DNA from: Anaerolineales bacterium
GTDB lineage: Bacteria; Chloroflexota; Anaerolineae; Anaerolineales; DRMV01
Length of the DNA stretch: 64,000 nt
Direction of reading: 5' to 3'
Assembly (NCBI GenBank): GCA_026996855.1
Contig: JALWJZ010000103.1
Location: forward strand, 1 to 64,000
Shown here: piece by piece, positions 44,870 through 55,035 of the stretch
How the letters are laid out: every line of letters starts with the position of its first letter
Numbering within the stretch: the first letter of the stretch is position 1
The notes under the pieces: generated by a model
Seen by the model: the letters and a program-made list of their open reading frames with translations, nothing else
Databases searched by the model: none
Told to the model about the DNA's origin: nothing
Made by a program: the position numbers and the translations under genes

Positions 44870-45003
44870 CCAAAATCCAAAGCGGCACCAAGGTGCCGCA
44901 CTCCAAAATCTAAAGCGGCGTCGAGCCGCCGCACCCCAAAACCCAGAGCGGCGCCCAGGCGCCGCACTCCAAAAGCCAAAGCGGCGTCGAGGTGCCGCAC
45001 TCC
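44870..45003. repeat. four tandem 33-bp palindromic units
   Basis: CCAAAATCCAAAGCGGCACCAAGGTGCCGCACT repeated every 33 bp with arm-preserving substitutions. Confidence 0.93.
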
Positions 45004-45171
45004 GAAAAACGCAGAGGCCTGCACGTTGGCGAGCGGCGGTATCAATGTACCATAAGCGGCGTGGAAGGGAACGCGGTTTTGGGAGCCCAAGGGGCGTGGT
45101 CACCTGAAAAGTCCGGGGCACCACCGCGGCCCCGGACTTTCCCCCATGAAAACGCGGGAAGCACGAACGGC

Positions 45172-47310
45172 TCAGCCCTCCTGAACCGGGCGGAGCAGGA
45201 TGCGGGCATCCAGGACGTGCGCGCCCTGGCCCACTTCCATCACCAACAGGGGGTTGATGTCCAACTCTTGGATGGCCTCGATTTCGGTGGCCAGTTGGGA
45301 AAGGCGCATGATGCACTGGGCCAGGGCATGGATGTCGCGCGGGGGCTGGCCCCGGTAGCCGTCCAGCAGCGCCCGGGCCCGGATTTCCCGCAACATGCGG
45401 TACGCGCCCAGTTCCCGCACCGGCGCGATGCGGAAGGTGACGTCTTTCAGCACTTCCACGTACACGCCGCCCAGGCCGAACATGAGCAGGGGGCCGAAGT
45501 GGGGGTCCCGGTGCATGCCCAGGATGGTCTCCAGGCCTTTGGAGGTGGGGAGGAATTTTTGCACGTACACGCCCCAGATGTCGGCATCGGGCATGGCGGC
45601 CAGGGCCCGGGCCAGCACCTGGTTGTAGGCTTCCCGTACCTGGTCGGGGTCTTGCAGGTTGAGGACCACGCCGCCCACGTCGAATTTGTGGATGATGTGG
45701 GGCGAGACGATTTTGACCACCACGGGGTAGCCGATGTCTTCGGCCGCCCGGACGGCTTCGTCTTCGGTCCGGGCCAGGCGTCCGGGTACGGTGGGGAAAC
45801 CGTAGGCCCGCAGCACCGCATGGGCCTCGGGTTCGGGCAGGAAGGTGCGCCCTTCGGCCCGGGCCTTTTCCACGATGGCCCGGGCGGTTTCCCGGTCCAC
45901 GTCGTCGAAAATGCGCACGGGGGTACGGGGACGGTTCACCCACGCGGTGTAGCGCACCATTTCGGCCAGGGCGCGCGCCGCGGCCTCGGGGAAGCGGTAG
46001 TTGGGGATGCGAGCCTCGTCCAGGATGGCCAGTACCCGCTCCAGCCCCTCCAGGGCCATGAAGCAGGCCACCACGGGTTTGGAGGCGGGATGCCGGGTCA
46101 CCACCTGCACCACGGTACGGGCCACGGCTTCCAGGTCCACCATGATTTGCGGGGTGCAGATGACCATCACCGCGTCCACGTTGGGGTCGTCCAGCACGGC
46201 CTGGAGGGCCAGGGCGTAGCGGTCTTCCTTGGCGTCGCCGATGAGGTCGATGGGGTTCTGGACGCTGGCCGTGGGGGGCAGGTGGGACCGCAGGTGTTCC
46301 CGGGTTTCGCGAGTGAGGGGGGCCATGCGCAGGCCGTAGCGCACGCAGGCATCCGTGGCCATGATGCCCGGGCCGCCGGCGTTGGTGACGATGGCCACTT
46401 TTTCGCCCTTGGGCAGGGGTTGCAGGGCCAGGGCCCGGGCATAGTCGAAGAGTTCTTCCAGGGTGTCGGCCCGCAGCACGCCGCTCTGGCGGAAGAGGGA
46501 ATCGTACACCTCGTCGGAACCGGCCAACGCGCCGGTGTGAGAGGCCGCGGCCCGGGCGCCTTCCCGGGTGCGGCCGGATTTGATGGCCAGGACGGGTTTC
46601 TTCTCCGTTACCCGGCGGGCCAGTTCGATGAAGCCTTTGGGGTCCTCCAGGTCTTCCAGGTACAGCAGGATGACGTCGGTTTGGGGGTCTGCGGCCAGAG
46701 CCTCCAGCAGGTGGTTTTCGTGAAGCAAGGCTTTGTTGCCCACGGAAAGGAATTTGGACAGGCCGATGTTTTCGCCCACCACGTACTCCAGCGCGGCCAC
46801 GCCCACCGCGCCGCTCTGGGAAATGAAGGCGATGTTGCCGGGCAGGGGCATGGAGCGGGCAAAGGTGGCGTTGAGCCGCACCCCGGGGTCGGTGTTCATC
46901 AGGCCCAAACAGTTGGGTCCCATGAGCGCGATGCCGTACTGGCGGCCGATGTCGCGGATTTGCGCTTCCAGTCTGGCCCCTTCGGGGCCGATTTCCTTGA
47001 AGCCCGCGGTAATGATGACCGCGGCGGGAATGCCCTTGACGCCGCACTCCTCCAGCACTTTGGGCACCACCCGCGCGGGCACCACGATGACGGCCAGGTC
47101 GATGGGGTCGGGGATGTCCAGCACCGAGGCGTAAGCCCGCACGCCCATGATGCTGTAGGCTTTGGGGTTGACGGGATACACCACGCCCTGGAATTCGCCC
47201 AGGAGGATGTTGGCGAACACGGCGCGACCCACCGTATCCGGCCGGGTGGAAGCGCCGATGACGGCCACGGAAGTGGGGGAGAGCAGGGCTTGAATCTGTT
47301 GGTTTTGCAT
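45172..47310 (-). CDS. ADP-forming acetyl/acyl-CoA synthetase family protein (fused alpha-beta)
   Basis: VAVIGASTRPDTVGRAVFANIL; FISQSGAVGVAALEYV; ATP-grasp GFPTVPGRLARTEDEAVRAAEDIGYPVVVKIVSPHIIHKFDVGGV. Confidence 0.9.
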   Translation of the reverse strand: MQNQQIQALLSPTSVAVIGASTRPDTVGRAVFANILLGEFQGVVYPVNPKAYSIMGVRAYASVLDIPDPIDLAVIVVPARVVPKVLEECGVKGIPAAVIITAGFKEIGPEGARLEAQIRDIGRQYGIALMGPNCLGLMNTDPGVRLNATFARSMPLPGNIAFISQSGAVGVAALEYVVGENIGLSKFLSVGNKALLHENHLLEALAADPQTDVILLYLEDLEDPKGFIELARRVTEKKPVLAIKSGRTREGARAAASHTGALAGSDEVYDSLFRQSGVLRADTLEELFDYARALALQPLPKGEKVAIVTNAGGPGIMATDACVRYGLRMAPLTRETREHLRSHLPPTASVQNPIDLIGDAKEDRYALALQAVLDDPNVDAVMVICTPQIMVDLEAVARTVVQVVTRHPASKPVVACFMALEGLERVLAILDEARIPNYRFPEAAARALAEMVRYTAWVNRPRTPVRIFDDVDRETARAIVEKARAEGRTFLPEPEAHAVLRAYGFPTVPGRLARTEDEAVRAAEDIGYPVVVKIVSPHIIHKFDVGGVVLNLQDPDQVREAYNQVLARALAAMPDADIWGVYVQKFLPTSKGLETILGMHRDPHFGPLLMFGLGGVYVEVLKDVTFRIAPVRELGAYRMLREIRARALLDGYRGQPPRDIHALAQCIMRLSQLATEIEAIQELDINPLLVMEVGQGAHVLDARILLRPVQEG

Positions 47311-47572
47311 ACGGCCGCTCCGTCAGGAAACTTCTCACGCGCTTGAAGGATGCAAGGGGATTTCTTCCACCTTGGATTGTACCTGAGGGGCGATGGCCTT
47401 CGTGGGTGAGAAACAGCACGTTGCCGCTGGCACCTTGCGCGCGAAACGAACCTGGTCCAAAAGGGCAGGAGTTATTCCCTGGCTTTTTGGTATCCTGGGA
47501 GAGGACGGGACCGACGTGGTGCGAAAGAATCGTGTACGTTGCTCCCTACAACTCCAACACCCGCAGGGAAGG

Positions 47573-48697
47573 ATGGAGAACATGAACGTTTCCGGCGAAA
47601 GCAAGCCTCTGGTGTACGACCTGACTTACGAAGACTGGGAGGCCTGGGTGCAGAACCAGGGCCAGCCCCGGTATCGGGCCCGGCAGATTTGGGAGGGCCT
47701 GTACAAGCACCTGTGGCACCGCCCCGAGGATTTTTCCACCCTGCCCAAGGCGTTGCGGGAAGCCCTGGCCCGGGATTTCACCTTTTCCCATCTGACGCCG
47801 GTGAAAGAGCGGCAATCCCGGGACGGCGAGACCCACAAGACCCTCTTTCACCTGCCTGACGGCGCGGCGGTGGAAACGGTGCGGATGCGTTACGTGCGAC
47901 GGCGTACCTTGTGCATCTCCACTCAGGCGGGTTGCGCCATGGGGTGCGTGTTCTGCGCTACGGGGCAGTTGGGGCTGCTGCGCCACCTCACACCGGGGGA
48001 AATCGTGGAGCAGGTGCTGTACTACGCGCGCAAACTGCGGGCCCAGGGCGACCGGGTGACCAACATCGTGGTCATGGGCATGGGGGAGCCGCTGCACAAT
48101 TACGCGGCTACCCTCCAGGCCATGGATACGCTGAACGACCCGCGCGGGTTCGGTCTGGGCGCGCGGCGCATCACCATTTCCACCGTGGGCCTGGCCCCCA
48201 AAATCCGCCAACTGGCCCGGGAGGGGAAGCAGTACAACCTGGCGGTGTCCTTGCATGCCGCGGACGACGACCTGCGGTCCGCGCTCATCCCCGTGGCTCG
48301 CAGGTACCCCCTGGCCGACCTGTTCGATGCCTGCCGGGCATACTTCCAGGCCACCAGGCGACGCATCACCTTCGAATGGACCATGATTCGGGACGTGAAC
48401 GACAGCCCTCAGCAGGCAGAGCGCCTGGCCCGGTGGATTCGGGAATACGGGCTGGTGGCCCATGTGAACGTGATTCCCCTGAACCCCACGCCGGGGTACG
48501 AGGGCCGGCCCAGCCCCCGTCAGCGCATCGAGGCCTTTGCCGCGGTGCTGGAGGCCCACGGCATCCCCTGCACCGTGCGGGTGCGCCGGGGCATCGACAT
48601 CCAGGCCGGTTGCGGTCAACTGGCCGGGGAGCGGCTTGAGAGGGGCAAAATGGCCCTCCATGTCGCTACCGGGAAAAGAGTGGGAGGAAGGGCATAG
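47573..48697 (+). CDS. rlmN: 23S rRNA (adenine(2503)-C2)-methyltransferase RlmN
   Basis: CISTQAGCAMGCVFCATGQLG radical-SAM CxxxCxxC; VVMGMGEPLHNY; start 47573 or 47582. Confidence 0.93.
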   Translation: MENMNVSGESKPLVYDLTYEDWEAWVQNQGQPRYRARQIWEGLYKHLWHRPEDFSTLPKALREALARDFTFSHLTPVKERQSRDGETHKTLFHLPDGAAVETVRMRYVRRRTLCISTQAGCAMGCVFCATGQLGLLRHLTPGEIVEQVLYYARKLRAQGDRVTNIVVMGMGEPLHNYAATLQAMDTLNDPRGFGLGARRITISTVGLAPKIRQLAREGKQYNLAVSLHAADDDLRSALIPVARRYPLADLFDACRAYFQATRRRITFEWTMIRDVNDSPQQAERLARWIREYGLVAHVNVIPLNPTPGYEGRPSPRQRIEAFAAVLEAHGIPCTVRVRRGIDIQAGCGQLAGERLERGKMALHVATGKRVGGRA

Positions 48698-48698
48698 G

Positions 48699-49700
48699 GT
48701 GACGGAAAAACGCTTCTTTCACGCTCCCCTGTCTGTGGCCCTCCTCTTTCTCGCGGCTCCTTTCCTGGCCGAAGTGCTCCCCGGTGTGAATCCTCCGGCC
48801 GAATTGATGCGCCAACCCGGGGCCGTGCTTCCCCTGGTGGTTTTGTACGGCAGCGGAGCCGTGCTGGCCCGGGAACTCACCGTGCGCTGGAAAGGTGGGT
48901 ATCCCACCCTCCTGCTGCTGAGCGCGGCCTACGGGGTGCTCGAGGAAGGCTTGCTGGTGCGCAGTTTCTTCGACCCCGCTTGGCTGAAATGGCCTGCACT
49001 GGCAGGCTATGGGCGCTGGCTGGGGGTGAACCTGGTGTGGGCGCTCCACCTGACCCTGTACCACGCCGTATTCAGCATCGCCATCCCGGTAACGCTGGTG
49101 CAGCGAGGCCGGGCCTGGCCCCTGGAGCGGCCCTGGCTGGGCCCTTGGGGGTGGTGGCTGGTGGGTGGGTTGTACCTGCTGCGATTAGGCCTGGGATGGA
49201 GGAGCGATTCCCTTTATCGGGCTTCGGCGTTCCACGTGGCGGGGGTCCTGGTGGTCACGGCTCTTTTGGCCTTCTGGGCCCGCCGCGTCGCTTCGTTTCC
49301 TCGGAAGCCCAGGGGGCAGCAGGTACCGCGGAAGGCGCCCGCCCCCTGGAGGCTGAGCCTGTGGGCGCTGGGCACTTCGACCTTGTTCTTCGTCGTTTCC
49401 TGGGGGCTGCCCTTGTGGGGCGTGCCGGCGTGGGTGGTGGTGCCGGTGCTGTTGGGCCTGGCCATGGGGGCCTTTGCCTTTCTGGCCGCCTGGGGACGCC
49501 GCGGCGGTTGGGGACCGCGCCATCGCTTTGCCCTGGCCTCGGGCGGGGTCCTCTTCTTCGTCCTCCTGGCCTGGTTGCAGGAATGGCGACCCGACCCCGC
49601 GGCCTCCCGCCAGGGCATGGCGTTGCTGGGCCTTCTGACCGCGCTGATTCTGTTTTGGGCTTATCGCGGCCTTCCCGCCCGGGAGCCGGGAGCGCTTTAG
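48699..49700 (+). CDS. multi-pass membrane protein, unknown function
   Basis: GTG start after GGGAGGAAGG; ~9 hydrophobic segments; VLEEGLLVRSFF is only weakly CPBP-like. Confidence 0.6.
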   Translation: MTEKRFFHAPLSVALLFLAAPFLAEVLPGVNPPAELMRQPGAVLPLVVLYGSGAVLARELTVRWKGGYPTLLLLSAAYGVLEEGLLVRSFFDPAWLKWPALAGYGRWLGVNLVWALHLTLYHAVFSIAIPVTLVQRGRAWPLERPWLGPWGWWLVGGLYLLRLGLGWRSDSLYRASAFHVAGVLVVTALLAFWARRVASFPRKPRGQQVPRKAPAPWRLSLWALGTSTLFFVVSWGLPLWGVPAWVVVPVLLGLAMGAFAFLAAWGRRGGWGPRHRFALASGGVLFFVLLAWLQEWRPDPAASRQGMALLGLLTALILFWAYRGLPAREPGAL

Positions 49701-49734
49701 GCGTTTTGCTTCTTCGTTTGGAGGTGATGGCGCG

Positions 49735-50433
49735 ATGTGCACCCGCATTTCCCTGACGCTGGACCGGGAAAGCCTGGCCCGGGCCTTCCCCGAATTCGTG
49801 CCGCCCACCGAGTGGCGGCCCCGGTACAACCTCAGTCCCGGGCAGCCGGTGCTGGCGGTGCTGAACGACGGCGCGTACGCCATGCGCCCGGTGTTTTGGG
49901 GATGGCGCAAGCCCTGGGCGCCGGAGAAGCGGAGCCTGCTGGTGAACGCCCGTGCGGAGACCGCGCATCAAAAGCCCACCTTTCGCGAGGCCTTCCTCCG
50001 TCGGCGATGCCTGGTACTGGCCGACGGCTTTTACGAATGGAAGGACACGCCCCAGGGTAAGCGCCCCTGGCGTTTCACCCTGAAGGACGGCCGGCCCTTT
50101 GCCCTGGCCGGGTTGTGGGTGGAAGACCAACCCCTGCCCGACGGCACCACCGGCCCAGCCTGCCTGGTGTTGACGGTGGACGCCAACGCGCTGGTGGGGC
50201 GGATTCACCCGCGCATGCCCCTGGTGCTGCCCCGGAATATGTACGAGGTCTGGCTGGCCCCTCACGAGGTGGTGCCGTGGGACCTGAAACCCCTATTGCG
50301 ACCCTATCCCGACGAGGGGATGCGTGCGCACCCTGTGAACCCGCGTTGCAACAACCCCCGCTTCGACGACCCCATCTGCGTCCAGCCTTACGAAGAGGGG
50401 GAAGCCCAGCAACCCGGTTTGTTTCACTCGTAG
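49735..50433 (+). CDS. SOS response-associated peptidase (SRAP/YedK/HMCES-like)
   Basis: MCTRISL with catalytic Cys2; RYNLSPGQPVLAV; VNARAETAHQKPTFREAF; CLVLADGFYEWK. Confidence 0.93.
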   Translation: MCTRISLTLDRESLARAFPEFVPPTEWRPRYNLSPGQPVLAVLNDGAYAMRPVFWGWRKPWAPEKRSLLVNARAETAHQKPTFREAFLRRRCLVLADGFYEWKDTPQGKRPWRFTLKDGRPFALAGLWVEDQPLPDGTTGPACLVLTVDANALVGRIHPRMPLVLPRNMYEVWLAPHEVVPWDLKPLLRPYPDEGMRAHPVNPRCNNPRFDDPICVQPYEEGEAQQPGLFHS

Positions 50434-51395
50434 TACAGGCGGAAGATGCGGTCGTACAGGGCCAGGAGCACCTTGCGTACCGGCCCCAGGTGGGCCAGGC
50501 GCCGCAGCAGCCCCGCTTGCCCCCGGGTTGCGGGCGCGGTCGTGGTGCCTCCCTTCCCCCGGAGAAAGTCGGGCAGGCGGTTGCCCATGTGGTCCACATA
50601 CGGCCTGGGGGTCATGAGGCGCAGGTAGCCCTTTTCGTTCAGGGCCAGATCCAGCCGGGTGACGTCCGCGCCCATGGGGCGGTCGTAGGGGAGGGGGAGC
50701 ACATCCAGCAGCGCGGCCTTGGGGGCCACGAACTGCCAGTGGCCCGCGCCGGCGATGGCTTCCACCCCGCGGTAGCGGATTTTCAACAGCCGCAGGTTTT
50801 CGTACGCCTGCCGGATGCGGTCTTCCGGGTGGCCCAGGCTGCGCTCGAAGGCGCGGAAGTCCTCCCACGCCAGGAAGCGGCCCCATTCGGTTTCGGCCTC
50901 CGGCTCCCGTTCGGCCCAGGCCCGGGTGGCGGTCCAGCGCTCGGCCGCGTTGGGGAAGGGCCGCGCGGTGACCATGCCTACCCGGGGGAAGGCCTCCAGG
51001 ATACGCAGGGAGGCCTCCAGCCAGCCGGGCCGGAAGTACACGTCGCTGTCCGCGTAGGCGACGATTTCCCCCGGCGCGGCAAGGAAGGCCATGTTCCAGG
51101 CACCCGTCTTTCCCAAATTGGCATGGGATAGCATGAGGTAATGAATTTTTCCTTCAAGATGGTATTGCTGAAGCACGGCTCGAGTGGTAGGTTCGCTCCC
51201 GTTGTCAAACACCAGCACTTCAAAAGAATTGGAACGAACACTCTCCCACAAGCTGGTCAGGCTGGCTTGAAAGACTTGCAAACTTTCCCGATAGTAACCT
51301 GCCAAATGCGGGATGTAGGTGACAAAAACTACGGTTACCCGGGCGGGAGCATGTGCTTGATGGGCTTGTTTGGCGGGGTTCTGTCCTACACGCAT
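50424..51395 (-). CDS. family 2-like glycosyltransferase
   Basis: VTVVFVTYIPHLAGYY...EVLVFDNGSEPTTRAVL...GAWNMAFLAAPGEIVAYADSDVYFRPGWL. Confidence 0.82.
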   Translation of the reverse strand: MRVGQNPAKQAHQAHAPARVTVVFVTYIPHLAGYYRESLQVFQASLTSLWESVRSNSFEVLVFDNGSEPTTRAVLQQYHLEGKIHYLMLSHANLGKTGAWNMAFLAAPGEIVAYADSDVYFRPGWLEASLRILEAFPRVGMVTARPFPNAAERWTATRAWAEREPEAETEWGRFLAWEDFRAFERSLGHPEDRIRQAYENLRLLKIRYRGVEAIAGAGHWQFVAPKAALLDVLPLPYDRPMGADVTRLDLALNEKGYLRLMTPRPYVDHMGNRLPDFLRGKGGTTTAPATRGQAGLLRRLAHLGPVRKVLLALYDRIFRLYYE

Positions 51396-52330
51396 GGCCG
51401 CTCCATCCTGTAGTAGCCGCGCCACCAACCATCCCGGCTCAGCAGCGCGGCCTGCCATTTGCGGCGCACGATGCGAATCAAAACCCGTTTCCACCCTCGC
51501 TCGGGGAAGCCGTCTTTGAGGAGCCACAGTTCCAGTCGGCGCAGGGGCTTCATGGGGTGCCAGGGCGCGGGGCGAAGGCCCTGGGGGTACAGGATGTGGG
51601 TGGCTTCCCATAGGGTATACATGCGGGCGTCGCCTCCGGCCAGGCGCACGTTCACCCGGCTTTCGGGCTGTTTGTAATGGGGCCTGCCGCCGGGCAGGTG
51701 GCGGTAATGGTGGTTTTGGTGCACCACGAAAACCGTCGGGGTACCGTCCACCATGCGCCAGCCCTGGGCTCGAGCGTTGTAGACCATCCAGTTGTCCCAC
51801 CCGGCCCGGCCGATGGCGAAATCGGGCATGTGCAGGGGCAGGCTTTTGGGGAAGAGGAAATAGTCCATGCCCGTGGGGTTCAGCCGGCCTTCCCGCAGGG
51901 CCCGCCGGGCCAGGTTTTGGGGCCAGGTGGTTTCGGAGAAATCCAGGTCTTCGGTCACGTCCAGGTCCCAGCGCCGCCCGGTGACCAGGCTGAAGCCTCC
52001 CGCGCGTTCCAGCACCTCCACCGCGTGAAACAGGCAGGGGGTGAAGAGGATGTCCGCGTTGGCCAGCATGAGCCAGGGCGCGGTGGCCCGCTCGCGGGCC
52101 TGGTGGAGGATGTCGGAGAGCAGCGGGGTGCCCTGGGCGTTGCGCCGCACCCGGGGCAGGTACACCAGGCCCAACTCCCGGGCGATGGCTTCCGCCCCAT
52201 CTTCGTCGCCGAAGACCAGCACCTCCAGGCCCAGGGCCTTCCAGTTGCGCAGCGCGTTGGCCTGAATGCGCCGGATGTGGGGGTCGGTGAAGGGCTTGGG
52301 CGAGGTGGCCACGGTGATGCGGGGAGTCAT
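51386..52330 (-). CDS. putative glycosyltransferase (GT-A-like)
   Basis: MTPRITVATSPKPFTDPHIRRIQANALRNW...APWLMLANADILFTPCL...FAIGRAGWDNWMV. Confidence 0.65.
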   Translation of the reverse strand: MTPRITVATSPKPFTDPHIRRIQANALRNWKALGLEVLVFGDEDGAEAIARELGLVYLPRVRRNAQGTPLLSDILHQARERATAPWLMLANADILFTPCLFHAVEVLERAGGFSLVTGRRWDLDVTEDLDFSETTWPQNLARRALREGRLNPTGMDYFLFPKSLPLHMPDFAIGRAGWDNWMVYNARAQGWRMVDGTPTVFVVHQNHHYRHLPGGRPHYKQPESRVNVRLAGGDARMYTLWEATHILYPQGLRPAPWHPMKPLRRLELWLLKDGFPERGWKRVLIRIVRRKWQAALLSRDGWWRGYYRMERPCV

Positions 52331-53886
52331 GCCGGGGCTGCCTCCGAAGCATCGGTTTGGGAAGCCAGCATCCCGGCCAGTACCTCCAGGCCCTGGCGGA
52401 GCCAGCGCAGGGTCCGCGCTTTGCCCAGCAAGGCCAGAGTTTCAAAGAGGGGCGGGCTGACCCCGCGGCCGGTTACGGCCACCCGTACCGCGCTGAAGAG
52501 TTTGCGGGGCTTCAGCCCCAATTCTTCCGAAAGGGCGCGCAATGCGGCTTCCAAATTTTCCGCGTTCCAGGGGTCCACCTCTTGCAGCCGCTGGTACACC
52601 TTTTGCAATGCCCGGTACGCGGTGGCCAGGTCCAGTTTTACCTTCTTGTGCCGCACCAGGAATTCCTCAAAGGCTTCGGGGGTGTGCTGGATGTCTTCCT
52701 CGAAGAAGAAACCGGCCAGCCGGGGGGCATCGGCCAGGGTGTGAATGCGGGTTTGGATGAGGGGCACGATGGGTAGCAGGTCTTCCGCGGTCACGTGGGT
52801 GTACCCGGCCTTGTGGAAGAAGGGCACCAATCGGCGGGCCAGGTCTTCCGGGGAAAGGGCGCGCAGGTGCAGGCCGTTGAAATGGTCCAGTTTGTCGAAA
52901 TTGACCGCCGCGGGGGAGGGCTTGAGCCGCTCCAGGGAGAACTTCTCGATGAGGTCCTGCATGGTGAAAAACTCGGTGCGGTCGTCATAGCTCCAGCCCA
53001 TGAGGGCAATCCAGTTGTTGATGGCCTCGGGCAGGTACCCGGCTTCCCGCAAATCCCGGATGAACACGCCCGCGTAGCCCATTTTGCGGATTTCTTCCAT
53101 ATCCCGTTTGCTGATTTTGCCCTTACCGCTGGGCTTGAGGAAGGTGGAGAGGTGCACCCATACGGGCTCTTCCCAGCCGAAGGCCCGGTAGAGGTGCACG
53201 TGCAGGGGAAAGGTGGACAGCCATTCGGCCCCTCGCAGCACATGGGTGATGCGCATCAGGTGGTCGTCCACCACCACGGCCAGGTGATAGGTGGGCAGGC
53301 CGTCGGACTTGAGCAGGATGTAGTCGTCGATGTCCTTGTTGGCCACGGTGATGGGGCCGCGGATGAAGTCGTGGCCGGTGATGGTACCTTCGCGCGGGGC
53401 TTTGAAGCGCACCACGTGGGGTTCCCCGGCTTCCACCCGTTTTCGGGCCTCTTCGGGGTCCAGGCGGCGGCAGTGGCCGTCGTAGCGGGGCGGCAGGCCC
53501 AGTTTGCGCTGCCTTTCCCGCATTCGGCGCAGGCGCTCGGGGGTGCAGAAGCAGTAGTACGCGTGGCCCTTTTTCACCAACTCTTCCGCGTATTTGCGGT
53601 ACAGGTGGGCCCGCTGGCTCTGGCGGTAAGGGCCGTACGGCCCGCCCACGTCGGGGCCTTCGTCCCAGTGAATGCCGAGCCAGCGCAGGCCTTCCATCAA
53701 ATCCTCTTCCGAGCCGGGCACGTAGCGCTTGCGGTCGGTGTCTTCGATGCGCAGGAGGAACTGCCCGCCGGTCTTCCGGGCCAGCAAGAAGGAGAACAGC
53801 GCGGCGCGAGCGCCGCCGATGTGCAGCCATCCCGTAGGGGAAGGGGCGAAACGGGTGCGCGCGGGGCCTTGCATGGAGTGGGTCAT
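52327..53886 (-). CDS. gltX: glutamate--tRNA ligase
   Basis: TRFAPSPTGWLHIGGARAALFSFLLAR; KGKISKRD (KMSKS-like loop KISKR); start MTHSMQGPARTRF at 53886. Confidence 0.95.
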   Translation of the reverse strand: MTHSMQGPARTRFAPSPTGWLHIGGARAALFSFLLARKTGGQFLLRIEDTDRKRYVPGSEEDLMEGLRWLGIHWDEGPDVGGPYGPYRQSQRAHLYRKYAEELVKKGHAYYCFCTPERLRRMRERQRKLGLPPRYDGHCRRLDPEEARKRVEAGEPHVVRFKAPREGTITGHDFIRGPITVANKDIDDYILLKSDGLPTYHLAVVVDDHLMRITHVLRGAEWLSTFPLHVHLYRAFGWEEPVWVHLSTFLKPSGKGKISKRDMEEIRKMGYAGVFIRDLREAGYLPEAINNWIALMGWSYDDRTEFFTMQDLIEKFSLERLKPSPAAVNFDKLDHFNGLHLRALSPEDLARRLVPFFHKAGYTHVTAEDLLPIVPLIQTRIHTLADAPRLAGFFFEEDIQHTPEAFEEFLVRHKKVKLDLATAYRALQKVYQRLQEVDPWNAENLEAALRALSEELGLKPRKLFSAVRVAVTGRGVSPPLFETLALLGKARTLRWLRQGLEVLAGMLASQTDASEAAPA

Positions 53887-54010
53887 GGCGTTTCCTCGGG
53901 TGTAAAGAGTTGGCTGCCAAAGGGTATGTACCCTTTGGCAACGGAATTTCGATGGGTCAAAGCCCAACAGGGCGTTGCGGTACTTTCCAGGCGGCAAAAC
54001 AAAAAACAGG

Positions 54011-54070
54011 CGGAGGGAGCGGGATTCGAACCCGCGGTGGGCGCGAGGCCCACAGGGGATTTCAAGTCCC
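54011..54070 (-). pseudogene. 3' fragment of tRNA-Ser(UGA), interpreted as att site
   Basis: Reverse strand GGGACTTGAAATCCCCTGTGGGCCTCGCGCCCACCGCGGGTTCGAATCCCGCTCCCTCCG: anticodon loop CTTGAAA (TGA), long class II variable arm GTGGGC/GCCCAC, T-arm GCGGGTTCGAATCCCGC, acceptor 3' TCCCTCC+G. No matching GGAGGGA or D-arm upstream. Confidence 0.85.
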
Positions 54071-54092
54071 GAAGCCGCCAGGTGGCTCTATT

Positions 54093-54926
54093 TTACCGCA
54101 AAAGAAAGCGGTTGAAACGTCTGTGAAACTCTTGCAGTTCTTGCGTTGCAAAACGCCCGTAAAAGTGGACGGTGACGTAAATCGTACTGTGTCCCATCAA
54201 CTGGCTGAGCATAGCCAGGTTTCCCCCGTTTTCCAGAATTCGCCGTGCGAAGGCATGGCGGAACGCGTGCGGATTCCATCGCTTCACTCCAGCCCGTCTC
54301 CCAATATCCCGGAGTACGTGATAAATCGTCCACTTGGAGAGTACGAAGACGCGCGGGTCATCCGTCTGGGGTCGCTCGCGAAGCCAATCCTCCAAGGCCT
54401 TCCGTGTGGCTTCTCCAAAGAAGACGAAACGCGAGCGCTCCCCCTTCTCGTAGACCAATGCTCTGCCTGCATCCAGATCCAGGTTGTCCAGGGTGAGGGT
54501 GGCCACACCGTTCAGTCGCGCCCCAGTATCGGCGAAAAAGAGCACCAGTGCGCGCTCACGGGCGTTTCGGCAAGCCCGGAGCATTTTCAGGATGTCCTCA
54601 TCGGAGATGGCCTTGGGGGGTTGGTTGGGCAACGTCGGGAAAGCGATTCGCTCCATAGGGTTGCGTTCTATCAAACCTTCACGGTAGGCCCAACGGAAGA
54701 AGCGCCTCCAGGTTCGCAAGTAACCGTGGAGTGTGCTGACGGCCAGGCCGCGCTTTTGAAGTTCCTGATACCGATTCTGCAAATCAATGTGAGTAACCTC
54801 TGACAACTCCCGTTCGAACAAAGGTTGCAAACTGCTCTGGAGCCGTTTTTTGTACCACTTCCGGGTGGCTTCCGATTGGACGGTGAGGCTTTCGAAGAAA
54901 AGCCTGAGTGCCTCCTTGACGCGCAT
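54093..54926 (-). CDS. tyrosine recombinase/integrase
   Basis: DTGARLNGVATLTLDNLD (R), NPHAFRHAFARRILENGGNLAMLSQLMGHSTIYVTVHFYGRF (HxxR, H, Y). Confidence 0.92.
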   Translation of the reverse strand: MRVKEALRLFFESLTVQSEATRKWYKKRLQSSLQPLFERELSEVTHIDLQNRYQELQKRGLAVSTLHGYLRTWRRFFRWAYREGLIERNPMERIAFPTLPNQPPKAISDEDILKMLRACRNARERALVLFFADTGARLNGVATLTLDNLDLDAGRALVYEKGERSRFVFFGEATRKALEDWLRERPQTDDPRVFVLSKWTIYHVLRDIGRRAGVKRWNPHAFRHAFARRILENGGNLAMLSQLMGHSTIYVTVHFYGRFATQELQEFHRRFNRFLLR

Positions 54927-54981
54927 GACCCACCTCCAGCGCTAATTATGTGGAGATAGGGAGGCAAATAAGGTGTGCCCT

Positions 54982-55015
54982 AAAAAAGAAACCCCGCGGC
55001 CGATAGCCGCGGGGT
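54982..55015 (-). terminator. intrinsic terminator downstream of relE-like gene
   Basis: Minus strand ACCCCGCGGC-TATCG-GCCGCGGGGTTTCTTTTTTA. Confidence 0.8.
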
Positions 55016-55035
55016 CGGACACACAAGAACAACGG

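Noticed and set aside
44870-45003. CRISPR array
   Set aside because: 33-bp units are contiguous palindromes without unique spacers and no cas genes are nearby.
44834-47419. 861-aa (-) and 784-aa (+) ORFs overlapping the acyl-CoA synthetase gene
   Set aside because: Alternative frames of the same GC-rich gene; only 45172-47310 has family motifs.
48699-49700. CPBP-family intramembrane protease
   Set aside because: EEGLLVR spacing does not match the EExxxR motif and the second/third motifs are unclear; kept as unknown membrane protein.
54011-54100. Complete tRNA-Ser gene
   Set aside because: No acceptor 5' strand (GGAGGGA) or D-arm in the expected upstream sequence; only the 3' part from the anticodon stem onward is present.
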